Below are positions 1-9,797 of a stretch of DNA of 35,274 bases, piece after piece. Position numbers and translations under genes: made by a program. The first letter of the stretch is position 1. Each line of letters starts with the position of its first letter. The stretch covers positions 761,373 through 796,646 of the forward strand of contig CAUYUJ010019259.1 in assembly GCA_963575745.1 (NCBI GenBank), read 5' to 3'. Source of the DNA: Prorocentrum cordatum. Its lineage: Eukaryota > Sar > Dinophyceae > Prorocentrales > Prorocentraceae. Below the pieces are notes generated by a model. The model was not told the DNA's origin. It searched no databases and saw only the letters and a program-made list of their open reading frames with translations.

Positions 1-39
1 CAGCACGCCTCTGGCCCGTTGGGCCCGCGTACTGTGTCA

Positions 40-722
40 TGGAAGGCTGTACTTTATTACATCAGAGCGAGAGGGACGAACGGTCATTCAATGTCCCTGG
101 GTGCGTGGCTGAAGTGGGACTCCGCGGCGCGGATTATGCTTGCTGTTGCGTTGCATTGTTGTTGTCGTCGTCGTCGTCCCCCTCGCGACCCGGCCCGCGA
201 CCCACCCGCGACCCACCAGCATCCTACCCGCGACCCACCCGCGACCCACCCGCGACCCACCCGCGACCCACCCGCGATCACCCGCGACCCACCCGCGACC
301 CACCACGCGACCCGCCTGCGACCCACCCGCGACCCACCCGCGACCCACCCGCGACGCCCCCGTGACCTGGCCCGCGGCCCACCCGCGACCCACCCGCGAC
401 CCACCCGCGACCAAGCCGCGACCCAGCCGCGACCCATCTGCGACCCACCCCGAGACCCACCCGCAATCCACCCGCGACCCACCCGCGACCCACCAGTCCA
501 CCCGCCTTCGACCCACCCGCGACCCACCCGCGACCCACCCGCAACCCACCCGCGATCCACCCACAGTGTTTTGACGACAAAATCGGCGCTTGCGGCGGGC
601 CCGTTTTACAATTAGTGAACATGTGGCGCTTGCGGCGGGTTTTTCTTCAAAGCCTCGCAGACTGCCGACGCCCCCTCCGCCGCCCCCTCACTCTTATCCG
701 CAACTGCGGGGTGCTACGCACG
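40..722 (+). repeat. Dispersed element D, copy 1 (with internal 11-bp minisatellite)
   Basis: This segment aligns in order with 1810-2176. The shared blocks are a head (GAACGGTC followed by CCCTGG.TGCGTG), a GTTGTCGTCGTC stretch, an 11-bp minisatellite, a 15-nt unit (GGCGCTTGCGGCGGG) repeated 40 bp apart, and a tail containing GCCTCGCAG and CGCCCCCTCACTCTTAT. Preservation of block order shows that the minisatellite belongs to a larger dispersed element. The tail alone recurs at 34458-34493. No coding potential is recognised; open frames through it read as Arg/Pro/Thr- or Gly-rich runs. Boundaries are approximate. Confidence 0.75.
186..565. repeat. 11-bp minisatellite (ACCCACCCGCG)n
   Basis: About 34 copies of an 11-bp unit, ACCCACCCGCG, with scattered substitutions and small indels. 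Because 11 is not a multiple of 3, all frames stay open and rotate through the unit, which explains several long illusory frames on both strands. A shorter array of about six units sits in the second copy of the same element near 1978-2045. Confidence 0.93.
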
Positions 723-1809
723 TGTTCTCTTAGGGTCTGGCGGTGGCGCTGACACTGCGGTGCGGAGAGCTGCTGGCACACGCGAAGCGTTCAGAGCAGT
801 TTCAATCGTGTCGGTTCTAAACTGCCTATCCGGAGGGATTCGCCTCGAGCCGCTGGTCCCCTCCTGTGGTCGACCCGTGGTGACAGTTTGAGAGGAATCG
901 TCCTGGATTGTCCTGGCCATTCCCAAGGTTTTGTTGTGGCAGCGCCATGCCTTGGGGGGCCGTCCTGTGGCAACTGTTTGGGTGCATTGCTGGTTTCCTC
1001 TCGGGCCATCTTGGGGCCTCCCCGTGCATCAATAAACCTCCGTTTGCCGAATCGTTCGAATTCTAACACGCCCGTATCGTTAGTGTGGTTCAGGCTTGTT
1101 TCTGCGGCTTGGAGCCTTAGCTCGTGAACCGAATCGATCGAGTGGTAACGGATCGGTCGCATCAGCCCATGCATGCCAGCTTAGGGGGACGCAGTGCCTT
1201 TGAAGGAGTCATGCTGGGCAAGCAGGGGCAGCACGGCACAGGCTGGCGCGCGACAGGTGGCGGAGTAGAAGATGAGGCGGATGAGGACAGGGAAGAAGGG
1301 GCGGATGGGTGAGAGAGAGAGGATTCGCCCGCAATTCTACATCATATCACCGCATCCCATAGCATAATAGATGAGGAGGAGACAGAAAAGAGCGGAAGGC
1401 CGCATGACATGGGCAACACACATTAGTGGATGGTAGGGGTAGGGGTCAGGGGTTATGAGGTGGCGGTCTTGGAGGTATTCGGCAGGGGAGGATGGGTGGA
1501 ACCGAGGAGGGAGGGAGTAGAGAGAAGGGAGGGAGGGAGGAGACAGGGAGGAGCGAGGGAGGTAGGCGGAAGTGCCAGTCAGGAAACATCGAACAGCATA
1601 TTCCATGCAGGAAGGAGGGAGAGGAAGGCCCCGCAGGAAGACAGCCCTTTCTGGCCTGCCCATGGAGGTCCCCTCCGATGGCCTGCCCATGGAGCCTCTG
1701 GGGCCGTGGCGGGGAGGGAGCGAGGAAGGCGGGAGGTAGGAGGTAAGCGGGATGCGGGAGGGAGTTCAGCAGGAGGCGGGAGGTGGGATGGCGGATGGAA
1801 TCACCATGG
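723..1809. other. No gene seen; purine-rich GGGA tract at 1485-1760
   Basis: I see no supported gene. From about 1485 to 1760 the + strand is a degenerate GAGGGAGGGA purine tract. A 16-nt direct repeat, TGGCCTGCCCATGGAG, occurs at 1652-1667 and 1679-1694. Open frames here have low-complexity Arg/Gly/Glu composition. Confidence 0.55.
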
Positions 1810-2176
1810 GAATTACTATACACATCGCACAATCGTCAGAGTGAGGGTGCCGAACGGTCTTCAGGGTGAGGAGCCGAGCGGTCTTACATCATCCCTGGAT
1901 GCGTGCCTGATTTGAGCGTCGCGATGAGGTTTATTACTGTTGTTTGGTGTTTGTGTTTGTCGTTGTCGTCGTCCTCGCCCGCGACCCAACTGCCACCCAC
2001 CCGCAGACCCGCCCGCGATCCACCCGCGACCCACCTACCCACCCATGTTCGGCGTCTGCGGCGGGCTCGTCGTGCAATGGGTTAAGAATCAGCGTCTGCA
2101 GCGGGTTTCTTAAGAGCCTCGCAGGCCGCCATTGACCCCGCCGCCCCCTCACTCTTATGCGCGACTGCGGGAGCCA
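1810..2176 (+). repeat. Dispersed element D, copy 2
   Basis: The second copy of the element at 40-722. It has the same head (GAGCGGTC then CCCTGGATGCGTG), a GTTTGTCGTTGTCGTCGTC stretch, a contracted 11-bp array (about 1978-2045), a pair of GGCGTCTGCGGCGGG-like units at 2051 and 2091 (again 40 bp apart), and the tail with GCCTCGCAG and CGCCCCCTCACTCTTAT. The length difference from copy 1 lies mostly in the minisatellite. Confidence 0.72.
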
Positions 2177-2588
2177 TGGTTCTATGCAAAGCACGGGTGG
2201 CTCACCTGCAAACCTTGCTGCGAGGTATGCTACCGTGATGGCTCTACCAGCCCAGTGGGATGGCTGGAGGAGGGTACGAGAGTCGAGGAACCAACACTGA
2301 CCGCCCCTGGCGCGCTCCGCGCCCCAGTCCGTCTTCCTGTTTCTCACCTGCCTCGCGAGAGTCGCAGCTGCATATGGGGCATGTTAGGTAGGGCCTCGCT
2401 CTCGAGAGTCGAAAGACATGCCGTCTCTTCCCCCGGCGGAAGGTTGCGGAAGTAAAACGAGGGCGCCTCCGCCGGCAGAAGGTCGGCGGAGGCTGGCAGA
2501 AGTCAAAAGTCACATTCCAAGTGATGACCGCATTTGTTTTGCTCCGGGGCTTCCAGCCGGGTATAGCCAGGACCCCGGGTAAGGGGAC

Positions 2589-2770
2589 CCGGTTAGTGGT
2601 AGGGCCCCGGGGCCCCTCAATTGGCCAGATTCAATAAACCAGGTTTGCCGTAACTGGTGTTTTTCGGGCGACGGCAGTTCCGGTTAGTGGAAATGGGACG
2701 GGGGGGCGCCCCCGTTACAAATCACTAAACCAGGTTCCGTTAAACCCAGTTCTGCCAATGCCCGATCCAG
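2589..2770. repeat. 91-bp tandem pair with internal palindromes
   Basis: CCGGTTAGTGG starts at 2589 and 2680, and TAAACCAGGTT starts at 2635 and 2726. Both spacings are exactly 91 bp, so this is two copies of a 91-bp unit. Each unit has a GC palindrome near its start: GGGCCCCGGGGCCC at 2602-2615, and an ACGGGGG...CCCCCGT inverted repeat near 2697-2716. The start motif and the AAACCAGG motif are roughly inverted relative to each other, giving each unit a hairpin-like layout. Confidence 0.7.
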
Positions 2771-2829
2771 AACCCCTCACAGGGCTTGGCCCTTCGCCAG
2801 GACAGTGCTGTTCCTCGAGGGGGGAGGGG

Positions 2830-3010
2830 GCGCAGCGGCCCCGCCTCCTCGATCCTCCTCGATGCTTCCCAGTCCTCCCTGGCCCTCCTCGATCCTCGAT
2901 CCTCCCCCGAGGTCCTCCTGAAGCCTCGGCCCTCCTCCATCGATCCTCCCCAGTCCTCCGCGGCCTTGGATCCTCGGTCCCCCTCGATCCTCCTCGACCC
3001 TCGACCCTCC
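2830..3010. repeat. Degenerate TCCTCGATC short tandem repeat
   Basis: Many imperfect copies of TCCTCGATCC and TCCTCGACCC follow one another. The tract has no recognisable coding content and leads into GC-rich sequence and then a (GGA)n tract. Confidence 0.6.
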
Positions 3011-3197
3011 AGGGAGGGGGGCGCAGCAGCTGCGGGGGAGGCGGGTGCGGCAGCGCCGCCCGAGGACCACCCCGAGGGCCACCGGGTCGCCAGCTTGGCG
3101 CTGCCGCCGAGCCCGGACGAGGCCCTGCGCCGCAGCCGGGCGGCGTGTGCTGGGGCCCCAGCGGAGGCCGTTGCCCATCGAGGTCGGGCCGGGCCGG

Positions 3198-3317
3198 AGG
3201 AGGAGGAGGAGGAGGAGGAGGAGGAGGAGGAGGAGGAGGAGGAGAACGAGGAGCAGGAGGATGAGGAGAAGAAGAAGAAGGAGGAGGAGGAGGAGGAGGA
3301 GGAGGAGGAGGAGGAGT
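3198..3317. repeat. (GGA)n microsatellite
   Basis: Near-continuous GGA/GAG triplets with a few AAG and ACG interruptions. Read as codons the tract gives poly-Glu, poly-Gly or poly-Arg. I attribute this to the microsatellite and call no protein. Confidence 0.93.
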
Positions 3318-4014
3318 TCGGGTGGGCACGCGACGAGCGGCGAGGAGGCTTTCGGAAGTTTTCGGGAGTTTGGGGGACGCGGGATGTTTCCATCAGCGGC
3401 GCCTCCTCGAGAGCATCGTAGGGGGTGGAATCGTCCCCAACGGCCGCCGTAGAGCCGACTTCTGCTGCGGATGCCACGAGCGGGGGGTTCGTAGAGGGAG
3501 GGTTATCCGAAGGTGGGGCTGGGGAACGGGCCCAGCTGGATGCTCCCGTTTCACGCGTGTCCTTCTTCCAGGGGCCGTTCGGAGCGACTTCGTGTCCAAC
3601 CCCACCTTTGCCCCATGCACCAGCTTTCGGCCCCCCCGGACAAGGCAAGGATGGGGGCGAGGCGCAGGGGAGGATGCATCGACAGCCCATCGTCCACTGA
3701 TCGCCGGTAGGGGCCAGAGGGGGGTCTCGGCTCGCCTGGCGGTGTTGCGCGATCGGCTTTACACGCCGGTCGCTGGAAGTAAGTATTTTTGGATTCCCAG
3801 ATCCCAATCTACTTCAAGCGCCTTCCTACTTCAAGAATCGACACGCTTTTGCTGTGTTTTGTTATTCCCTGGGGGGGGGGCCTGGACCCAATCAACTTAA
3901 TCCGCCTTCCTACTTCATGTTTTTACCTACTTCTTCCGACCGACGTGTACGGGTCCGCTCGCGGCTGTCCATCGAGGTCGGGGGCTGGGCCCAGGCAATC
4001 GGCGGGCCGCCGGG

Positions 4015-4230
4015 CGGCCGGGATCGGGACTGGGAGCAGGGGTCGACCCGGACCCCCTCGCGTTGTGAATAGATCACGACGGTGGGTTTCTCCTATTTTC
4101 AACCTCGGGGGGCTCTTACGTAGCCTCGAGATCGCCAAAAAAGATTCAGGATGGAAAACCGGTCCCAGGGGAGGGGTCGAGGCCTCTGGGTGTCGACGTT
4201 GTGAAGAAAGACGACGTCGAGAGTCTGGGC
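4015..4230 (+). repeat. Dispersed repeat H, two adjacent copies
   Basis: A weak copy (about 4015-4090, ending in ATCACGACGGTGGG) precedes a clearer one (about 4118-4230). The clearer copy holds CAGGATGGAAAACCGGTCCC, then GGGGTCGAGGCCTCTGGG, then a CGACGTTGTGA...GACGACGTCG hairpin. This family recurs at 19800, 28011, 28600, 28850 (inverted), 29770 (inverted), 33590, 33770 and 34505 (inverted). Confidence 0.6.
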
Positions 4231-4388
4231 TGGTAGCAGGGGGAGGGCACGCAGAGGGCGTGTTCGCCCGATGTGGGGCGAGGGGGCAGACCCAGCTTGA
4301 GGCGAAGAGTTCCCACTTCCGAAGCCTGAGCGATGCTCCTCGAACCCCAGCTTCTGCCCTGCGACACCTGCACGCGCCACCGAAGGGG

Positions 4389-4656
4389 GGGAGGCGGAGG
4401 AGGAGGAGGAGGCGGAGGAGGAGGACGAAGAGGAGGAGGAGGAGGAGGAGGAGGAGGAGGAGGAGGAGAATGACGGAAGGAGGAGGTGGAGGCGAGAGAG
4501 AGGAGGAGGAGGAGGAGGAGGGAGGAGGAGGGAGAGGACGAGAAGGAGGAGGAGGAAGAAGACGAAGAGCAGGAGGAGGACGACGACGAAGAGGAGGAGG
4601 GAGGAGGAGGAGGAGGAGGAGGAGGAGGAGGAGGAGGAGGAGGAGGAGGAGCAGAA
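4389..4656. repeat. (GGA)n microsatellite, interrupted
   Basis: Long GGA/GAG tract with GAC and AAG interruptions. It yields poly-Arg, poly-Glu or poly-Gly frames on + and poly-Leu, poly-Ser or poly-Pro frames on the complement, none of which is convincing as a gene. Confidence 0.93.
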
Positions 4657-6060
4657 GGAGGCGGAGGCGAAGAGAGGGCCACCGCGTCAGGCGAGCCCGT
4701 CGCACGACAGAGGGACAATTGTGGACAGGGTGTCGTGGCGCTGCTCTTGGCGCATCTTCTGCAGAGGACCGTCGGGCTCGTGCCTTCGCAGTGCCAGAGC
4801 CTGTTGGGGCTGGGAGCGGGAGCGATCGGGACCTGGGCGTTCTGGACGGTGACCGTGGACCGGGCGGGGGCTAGGACGAGGATGACCTAAACTTTCGCTC
4901 TCGGAGCGTTCTAGAACTCTCTGAGAAGGCCGCGGCGCCCAATGCATCGTCCAGAGCCGCCGGATCTCAGAGGTTCTCGATTCATCCTATCCTCGCCAGA
5001 GTTTGTCCTCGTCCTGGCTTCGTCTCCGCGGAGGCTGGAGTCGAGACGGTCGAGGGTCGAGGTCGAGTTCGGGATGCGGGTTGGTGGCCGCCAGCGATCG
5101 GGTGGGGCTGGCCCGTTCGACGGGGCCAGCTCTGACCTCCTCTTCGGCATCGGGGCGTGTACTCTTCGATGGATTGGCCTTCGGGGTATCGATCCCTCAA
5201 TTCGTTTTTGGCCCCTTGGTCGGTCACTCGCGCGCGGATTATGTGGCGCTTCGGGGTGGGTCGTGCTGGCTGGACCGGGGCCGGGACGAGACTTCCGATC
5301 GACTCAGATCGGGGACGGCTTCTGAGGCCGACATTGAGGCGACGCTCGGCGAAGCGGCGCTCGACGGCGGGATGCAAGAAACTGCTGGCTGAAAGGGCAA
5401 GATGGGGCAGATCGGGCTTTGCCCCACTCCTGCATCCTGGTCCTTTCCTCTCCGCCCTCCGCAAAGCGCAACGCCCACTCATCCTCCTCTGTCACGCTGA
5501 GCAGGGACGTCCCCAGCTCCTTCAGCCAGCTTGAGGCGCATCACTGCTCGGAGGGATGGCCTGGCTTCTGGAGAGGGCAGAAGGCAGCGCTGGCATGAAA
5601 AGTCATTCTGGCTGCTGGTCGTTGAAGTATTATTCCTGTTAGTTGAGGTCTGAAGGTTGTCATTGTTTGATGCGGGGTTCCGAGGCCAGAACGTTCCCGC
5701 TTGATTTGCATCATTTCCGCTTGCTCTGGGGGGGGGGGGCAGGCGTTGCTTTTGAGGTCGCTTGCGTGGTGAAAGCCGTTAGGTCGCGAGACGGCCATGA
5801 GGTTGCCAGGGGACGGATGCAAGGTGGCGGTGAGCAAAAGCCGAAGCAGCTGCTCAGACCGCTAATTTTCTCGCCAGTCCGGTGGCTTCGCTCACGAACG
5901 TGTCCTGTCTTCATCTCGAGTAGGCCTCGCATTGCCGACGGTCCCTGCTTCAATTTTGCCCAGAGACCTTCAAGAGAAATCACCGAACATTCGGGCGTAG
6001 CCCGAATTCGCTTCTCGCGAGGTAATCTGGACTGCACTGGTAATCGGAGGTACTCTCGGC
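4657..6060. other. No gene or clear repeat seen
   Basis: About 1.4 kb of GC-rich single-copy-looking sequence. The open frames are short, overlap on both strands and show no domain I recognise. A GGGGGGGGGG run lies at about 5729-5739. Confidence 0.4.
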
Positions 6061-6311
6061 CGCCAAGGGCGCAACCTATGGCACAACCGAAAGGAAACGT
6101 TTTTTTTCTCGGCCGCCAAGGGTGCAACCGATGGCGCAACCAACAGGAGACGGTTTGATTCTTGACCGCCGAGGACGCAACCAATGGCGGTACCGCAAGG
6201 AGACGGTTTTATTCCCGGCCGCCGAGGGAGCAACGTATGGCACAACCGATGGGATTCGGTTTTATTCTAGTGCGCCGAGGGCGCAACCTATGGCGCAACC
6301 TGTTGCGTTGA
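6061..6311. repeat. 53-bp tandem repeat, five copies
   Basis: The block CGCCAAGG or CGCCGAGG begins at 6061, 6114, 6167, 6220 and 6273, exactly 53 bp apart each time. Each unit contains the half-repeats GCGCAACC and ATGGCGCAACC, followed by GGAGACGGTTTTATTC. Units differ by substitutions only, so the array has diverged without indels at the period level. Confidence 0.93.
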
Positions 6312-6404
6312 GCCGCTCTCTTGAACCGCAAGCGGGCCAGCGAGGGCGTCGAGGACCGAGGTGCCAGGAGAAGGAGGACGAGCAGGAGAAGGAATACGAG
6401 ACAC

Positions 6405-6565
6405 GAGGACGATGTCCTAGACGAGGACGACGAGGAGGAGTTGGAGCAGGAGGAAGACGAGGAAGAAGAGGATGATGAGGAGGAGGGCGAGGAGGATGAC
6501 GACGACGACGATCAGGATGGGGAGGAGGATGGGGAGGAATACGAGTACTACGAGGACGAAGTGTG
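6405..6565. repeat. GAGGAC/GAGGAT short tandem repeat
   Basis: Degenerate GAGGACGAGGAAGAGGAT tract. One frame (6321-6590) reads as a highly acidic Asp/Glu run ending EYEYYEDEVW. Similar acidic frames arise at every GAG-type tract in the window, so I do not call a gene, although a small acidic protein cannot be excluded. Confidence 0.75.
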
Positions 6566-7021
6566 GGCATTCGACTGCGTTCGAGGCTAGGCCCGATTTA
6601 TGCTCGCCGGTTGGGCTGTCGGTGAGGCCCAAGCGGCGAGCTGTCTTTTGATTTCCAGTCTCGTTCTTACCATCCTTGTGCCCTCTCCCCGTCTCTTTAT
6701 CCTGTGGGCGTTATCCGCGCTTGCCGAGCATGCATGAGGCATTACAGGTGGCATCGTGTTATAGTTCAGCGCGAGGCGTCGTGCACTGCGGTCGTACAAC
6801 CCCGATGGAGCAGGAGCGTTCTTGCACCTCGCTCCCCTCTGCGCCTCCTTCGTCTGTGAGGTTCTCTTCGGCCGCTGCCTGGCGAGGCTGCGCGCGCGCA
6901 TCCTCGTGAACCCTGGGCAGTTGTATCTTTGGCGGGGCGCCGCTGGGGCACCTCCGCGATGCCTGGCCAGGGCCATCCTGACTGATCCCCCCCCTGGCTG
7001 ATGCTCAGAGTATGCAGGGAC

Positions 7022-7062
7022 CCTTCTGGCCCCGGCCAGGTCCCAGAAGGATCCTGGCCGGG
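7022..7062. other. Interleaved inverted repeats (pseudoknot-like)
   Basis: CCTTCTGG (7022-7029) is the reverse complement of CCAGAAGG (7043-7050). CCCGGCCAGG (7031-7040) is the reverse complement of CCTGGCCGGG (7053-7062). The four arms alternate a-b-a'-b', the arrangement of an H-type pseudoknot if transcribed. No flanking gene is recognised. Confidence 0.6.
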
Positions 7063-7229
7063 CATGGTGGTATTGCGTACCGACGCAGAGACAACGAGGG
7101 AGGCGTCTTGGCTCCGGCCAGCGATCACGGCGGCCCCTCGCGCTTCAAGGCCGAAGCTGACCCGGGCCCGGAGTGTTGCTCCAGGCCTCCCAGATGGGGC
7201 CGTAGCAGATGGGGTCGGAGGATCGCGTC

Positions 7230-7362
7230 GCATCGACGGTACACCGGCGATGCGGCTCGACGTGGAGCCCGATGTTCTCCACTCTGGCGTCGCCGATGCA
7301 TCGCCGATGTCACCGACGCATCACCGGTGCGTCAGCGATGTATCGCCGATGCATCGGCGATC
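7230..7362. repeat. Degenerate GATGCATCGCCGATG repeat
   Basis: Clustered variants of CATCGCCGATG, CGATGCATCG and CATCACCGGTG, most of them self-complementary. The cluster is an array of short palindromes rather than a coding sequence. Confidence 0.6.
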
Positions 7363-7581
7363 GGGCGCGGCCCTCCGACCCCATCCCCAGCAAGGAGGCC
7401 TCGAGGTGCCGATGGGGGCTGCAGGGCGCATCTCGGCCAGTGCCAGGGGATGTCAGCACCGAGGGGGCCGCCAGCTCCTCCTGGAGGTTGGGCATGTGTT
7501 TGATGGTTCCTGCTGTCTCGGGGGGGGCTCTGGAGTCAAGCAGTTGCGAAGCGTCCTGGCTCGCCTATGGGCCCACCGAAG

Positions 7582-7630
7582 AATGTTCTAAGAGCCTTGT
7601 GCGGTTTGCACGAGATGTTCTTAGAACATT
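7582..7630. other. Nested perfect hairpin
   Basis: AATGTTCTAAGA (7582-7593) is the exact reverse complement of TCTTAGAACATT (7619-7630). Inside it, CTTGTGC (7596-7602) can pair with GCACGAG (7608-7614) with one G-T pair, leaving a 5-nt loop. A third related arm, TCTAAGAACATT, lies at 7672-7683. The region is unusually AT-rich for this window. Confidence 0.7.
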
Positions 7631-7739
7631 TCTGGCTGGGACGGTCATGTGTTCGCACATCGGGTTTTTGGTCTAAGAACATTGTTTGTGCTGTTGCTTT
7701 TGATTAAAAACGGATTATGAGAACATGTCGTGGTAGGCC

Positions 7740-8690
7740 TATAGGAGTGCCCTTTGGGCCTCATTTCTTTGAGGAGTTGGCGTTTCCTCGAGGAAGCGGC
7801 GAAGCCCCCCAGTGGTGACCGCCCTTGGCGTTGCGTGCCTGGGCACACGAGGCAGAGGACAGTGCGCAGGCAGCCGAAGGGAAACTACATAGTTCTAAAC
7901 TTTCGGAGGTCCACTTGGATTTCTCGGATCGTCGCTGGTTCCCTCTCTTGGCGCGCGGATTGTGTCATGTGCTGCGCCAGAGACGCCGTCAGGGTGTCGA
8001 GCGCCGGTCAACCAAAATGAGTGTGAGGACCTCCAGACAAGTTTCTGTTTATGCAGTCCTTTGTTCCTCTAGTCGGCCGCGGGAGGAATGGTAGAATACT
8101 TGAGCAATGATTGTTGGGCATGCTCGCCGGTTCGGTTCATCCGTGGCCCGATGCCGCTGCGAATATGTCAGCACGGACATCCCAGGGTCTTACGCCCTCA
8201 CGTTGCAGGTCCTCCCTGCTCTCTGCTATCAGCTCTCGTGGGGTGGGGTCTACATTTCAAAAACATGTGTCTTGAACTGGGCACTGTATTGCAGACCCCG
8301 CTCCTCCTACTCTGTGTTTCTTATTTGTCGATGCGGTTAGCCAGCTATAATGTACACCCTTATGTCCTACGCTTGTATATGTGCATATCATTACCATCAG
8401 CTCTCTGCGACCTGTTGTCTATGATAATGTAAACACTATATAGTCAAGTCTCGATTCAAACATTTACTGTTACGCGCATGCGATGTACACTTCACTGTAC
8501 CTGCTCTCCACCGTTTTGGTGTACGCCAAGCTGCTTCTTTCTGCTTTCTATACGTACAACCCAGCTGCATGCGGCAAGTCCTGCCACGGTGCAAGCCCAA
8601 CATTATGTTTGACGACTGTGCGAGGGGGGTGGAGGGGTGCGGGAGGCCGTCCCGTGTTGCACCGTGTTTTGTTTGCAGGCTTTGGAGAGC
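7740..8690. other. No gene seen
   Basis: About 950 bases with no supported gene, RNA or repeat. The stretch 8340-8480 is relatively AT-rich. Short open frames occur on both strands without recognisable domains. Confidence 0.4.
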
Positions 8691-8693
8691 CGT

Positions 8694-8815
8694 GATGACG
8701 ACAATGATGATGATGGTGGTGATGAACATGATGCTGATGTCGATGATGACGTTGGTGATGATAAAGAGGAGGGGCAGGAGGAGGACGAGGAGGAGAAGGA
8801 AGAGGAAGGCCGTCA
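8694..8815. repeat. GATGAT to GAGGAG short tandem tract
   Basis: A GATGATGATGGTGGTGATGA-type tract passes into GAGGAGGACGAGGAGGAGAA. Coding frames through it are Asp/Glu-rich on + and His/Ile-rich on the complement, as expected of simple repeats. Confidence 0.8.
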
Positions 8816-8859
8816 CATGTGACACCTTTCGACTTCACTGTTTGAATAGATCGCATGGG

Positions 8860-9150
8860 ACTTGTTTATACCGTCTTGGAGCTGTCTTGGCCTGCTGAGA
8901 GGCAGTATTGGGGGTCCCTTGGGGCTCTCTTTGGCCGTCCTGGGGCTCTACTGGAAGTATGTTGGGTGTATGGGGGCCGTCGTGGGGCCGTCTTGGCGCC
9001 ATTTTGGCCTGTCGAAGAGCTTTATAAGACCCTCGTGGGGGCCTCTTGGGCCGTCTTGCGGCCATCATGGAGGCTTCTTGGCCGTCTTGAGCTGACGGAA
9101 GCCCGACAAGGTGAGACTGCGACAATAATTGGAGGCTCCTCCGTGAAATC
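8860..9150. repeat. Degenerate GGGGCCGTCTTGG-type repeat
   Basis: Successive imperfect units such as GGGGCTCTCTTTGGCCGTCC, GGGGCCGTCTTGGCGCC and GGGCCGTCTTGCGGCCATC. Reverse-strand translation gives recurring AKMAPRRP-like and PQDGQREP-like segments in shifting frames, so these are repeats rather than a protein. A similar composition recurs at 13430-14060. Confidence 0.5.
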
Positions 9151-9170
9151 AATGGTGCTGGCTCCTTCGG

Positions 9171-9355
9171 ACCCTGTTGGAGATTCTCGTGTGGCCCTTC
9201 CTGGCCCCTCTTAGAGGCACCTGGGGCTGTCTTTGGTGCATTTTCGTTGGCCTTCGGGTCATCTCGGCTCGTTGTCGAGGCGTCTTGGGGACCCTGTTGG
9301 GGGTTCTCTTGTGGCCTTTTTGGGCCCCTCCTAGGGGCACCTGGGGCTTGCTGAC
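9171..9355. repeat. 120-bp tandem repeat, about 1.5 copies
   Basis: ACCCTGTTGG starts at 9171 and 9291. The following blocks (a TTCTCGTGTGGCC or TTCTCTTGTGGCC variant, then GGGGCACCTGGGGCT-like) repeat in register. The second copy is incomplete and ends near 9355. Confidence 0.75.
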
Positions 9356-9362
9356 TGGCTCT

Positions 9363-9482
9363 GGGCGTTTACGAAACAGCCCTGCCCTGCTCGAGTCCTG
9401 CCATGGGTGCGTTTGCTAAACGGCTTCGCCTGTCGGGGTGCTTCCTATGAGGGTGCTTTTCCTGCTGTCTGACACACCGCAG
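9363..9482 (+). repeat. Dispersed repeat T, copy 1
   Basis: Matches 20160-20310. GCGTTTACGAAACAGC (9365) is followed by CTAAACGGCTTCGCCTGTCG and GGGGTGCT (9416-9442), then by an A-TGAGGGTGCTTTTCCTGC-like block corresponding to ATGGGGGTGGATTTTCTGCC in the other copy. The near-palindrome GTTTACTAAAC recurs in both copies. Confidence 0.7.
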
Positions 9483-9797
9483 GGGAGCAAGAAATAAGTA
9501 TAATGATACGTTCCAAGATTTCCAAGGCTTCCAGGATCCCCTAGCTTTCCGAACGTTCCACACGGGCTGCAAAAGCGAGGGCCGTCAGATACTGTGCAAC
9601 TCACGGAACACATCCTGATGCAATCTTATTATGACATCTTTCGCGCCCTCGCATCCCCCCACTGTTGCAACACATGTAAGCCGCGCCAGATTGGTTTGCA
9701 AATCCTGGGACGCATCCGGAGCCCATCTGGCCATGACGTATCTTTCGCCCCGACACCCCTCCGCGCTGGTGCGGCCCGAGCGGGGCGCGGGAACACT
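9483..9797. other. No gene seen
   Basis: About 315 bases between repeat T and the large (TCC)n tract, with no supported gene. An open frame enters the tract from here but has no recognisable domain. Confidence 0.4.

Noticed and set aside
186-565. Possible CRISPR-like or coding repeat array
   Set aside because: Units are contiguous 11-mers with no spacers, and 11 is not a multiple of 3. It is a plain minisatellite in eukaryotic DNA.
1050-1065. tRNA B-box-like GTTCGAATTC
   Set aside because: No A-box at the right distance and no cloverleaf pairing around it.
2740-3807. Reverse-strand open frame of 355 codons
   Set aside because: Half of it is poly-Ser over the (GGA)n tract. The rest is Arg/Pro/Gly-rich and shadows other open frames.
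6321-6590. Small acidic protein ending EYEYYEDEVWAFDCVRG
   Set aside because: The acidic run is what a GAGGAC repeat encodes. There is no start context or similarity to favour it, but it is the least implausible of the repeat frames.
8996-9011. Spliced-leader-like GCCATTTTGGC
   Set aside because: Only 11 bases match, and they lie inside a degenerate repeat whose units often read GCCGTCTTGG or GCCATCATGG. There is no gene downstream.
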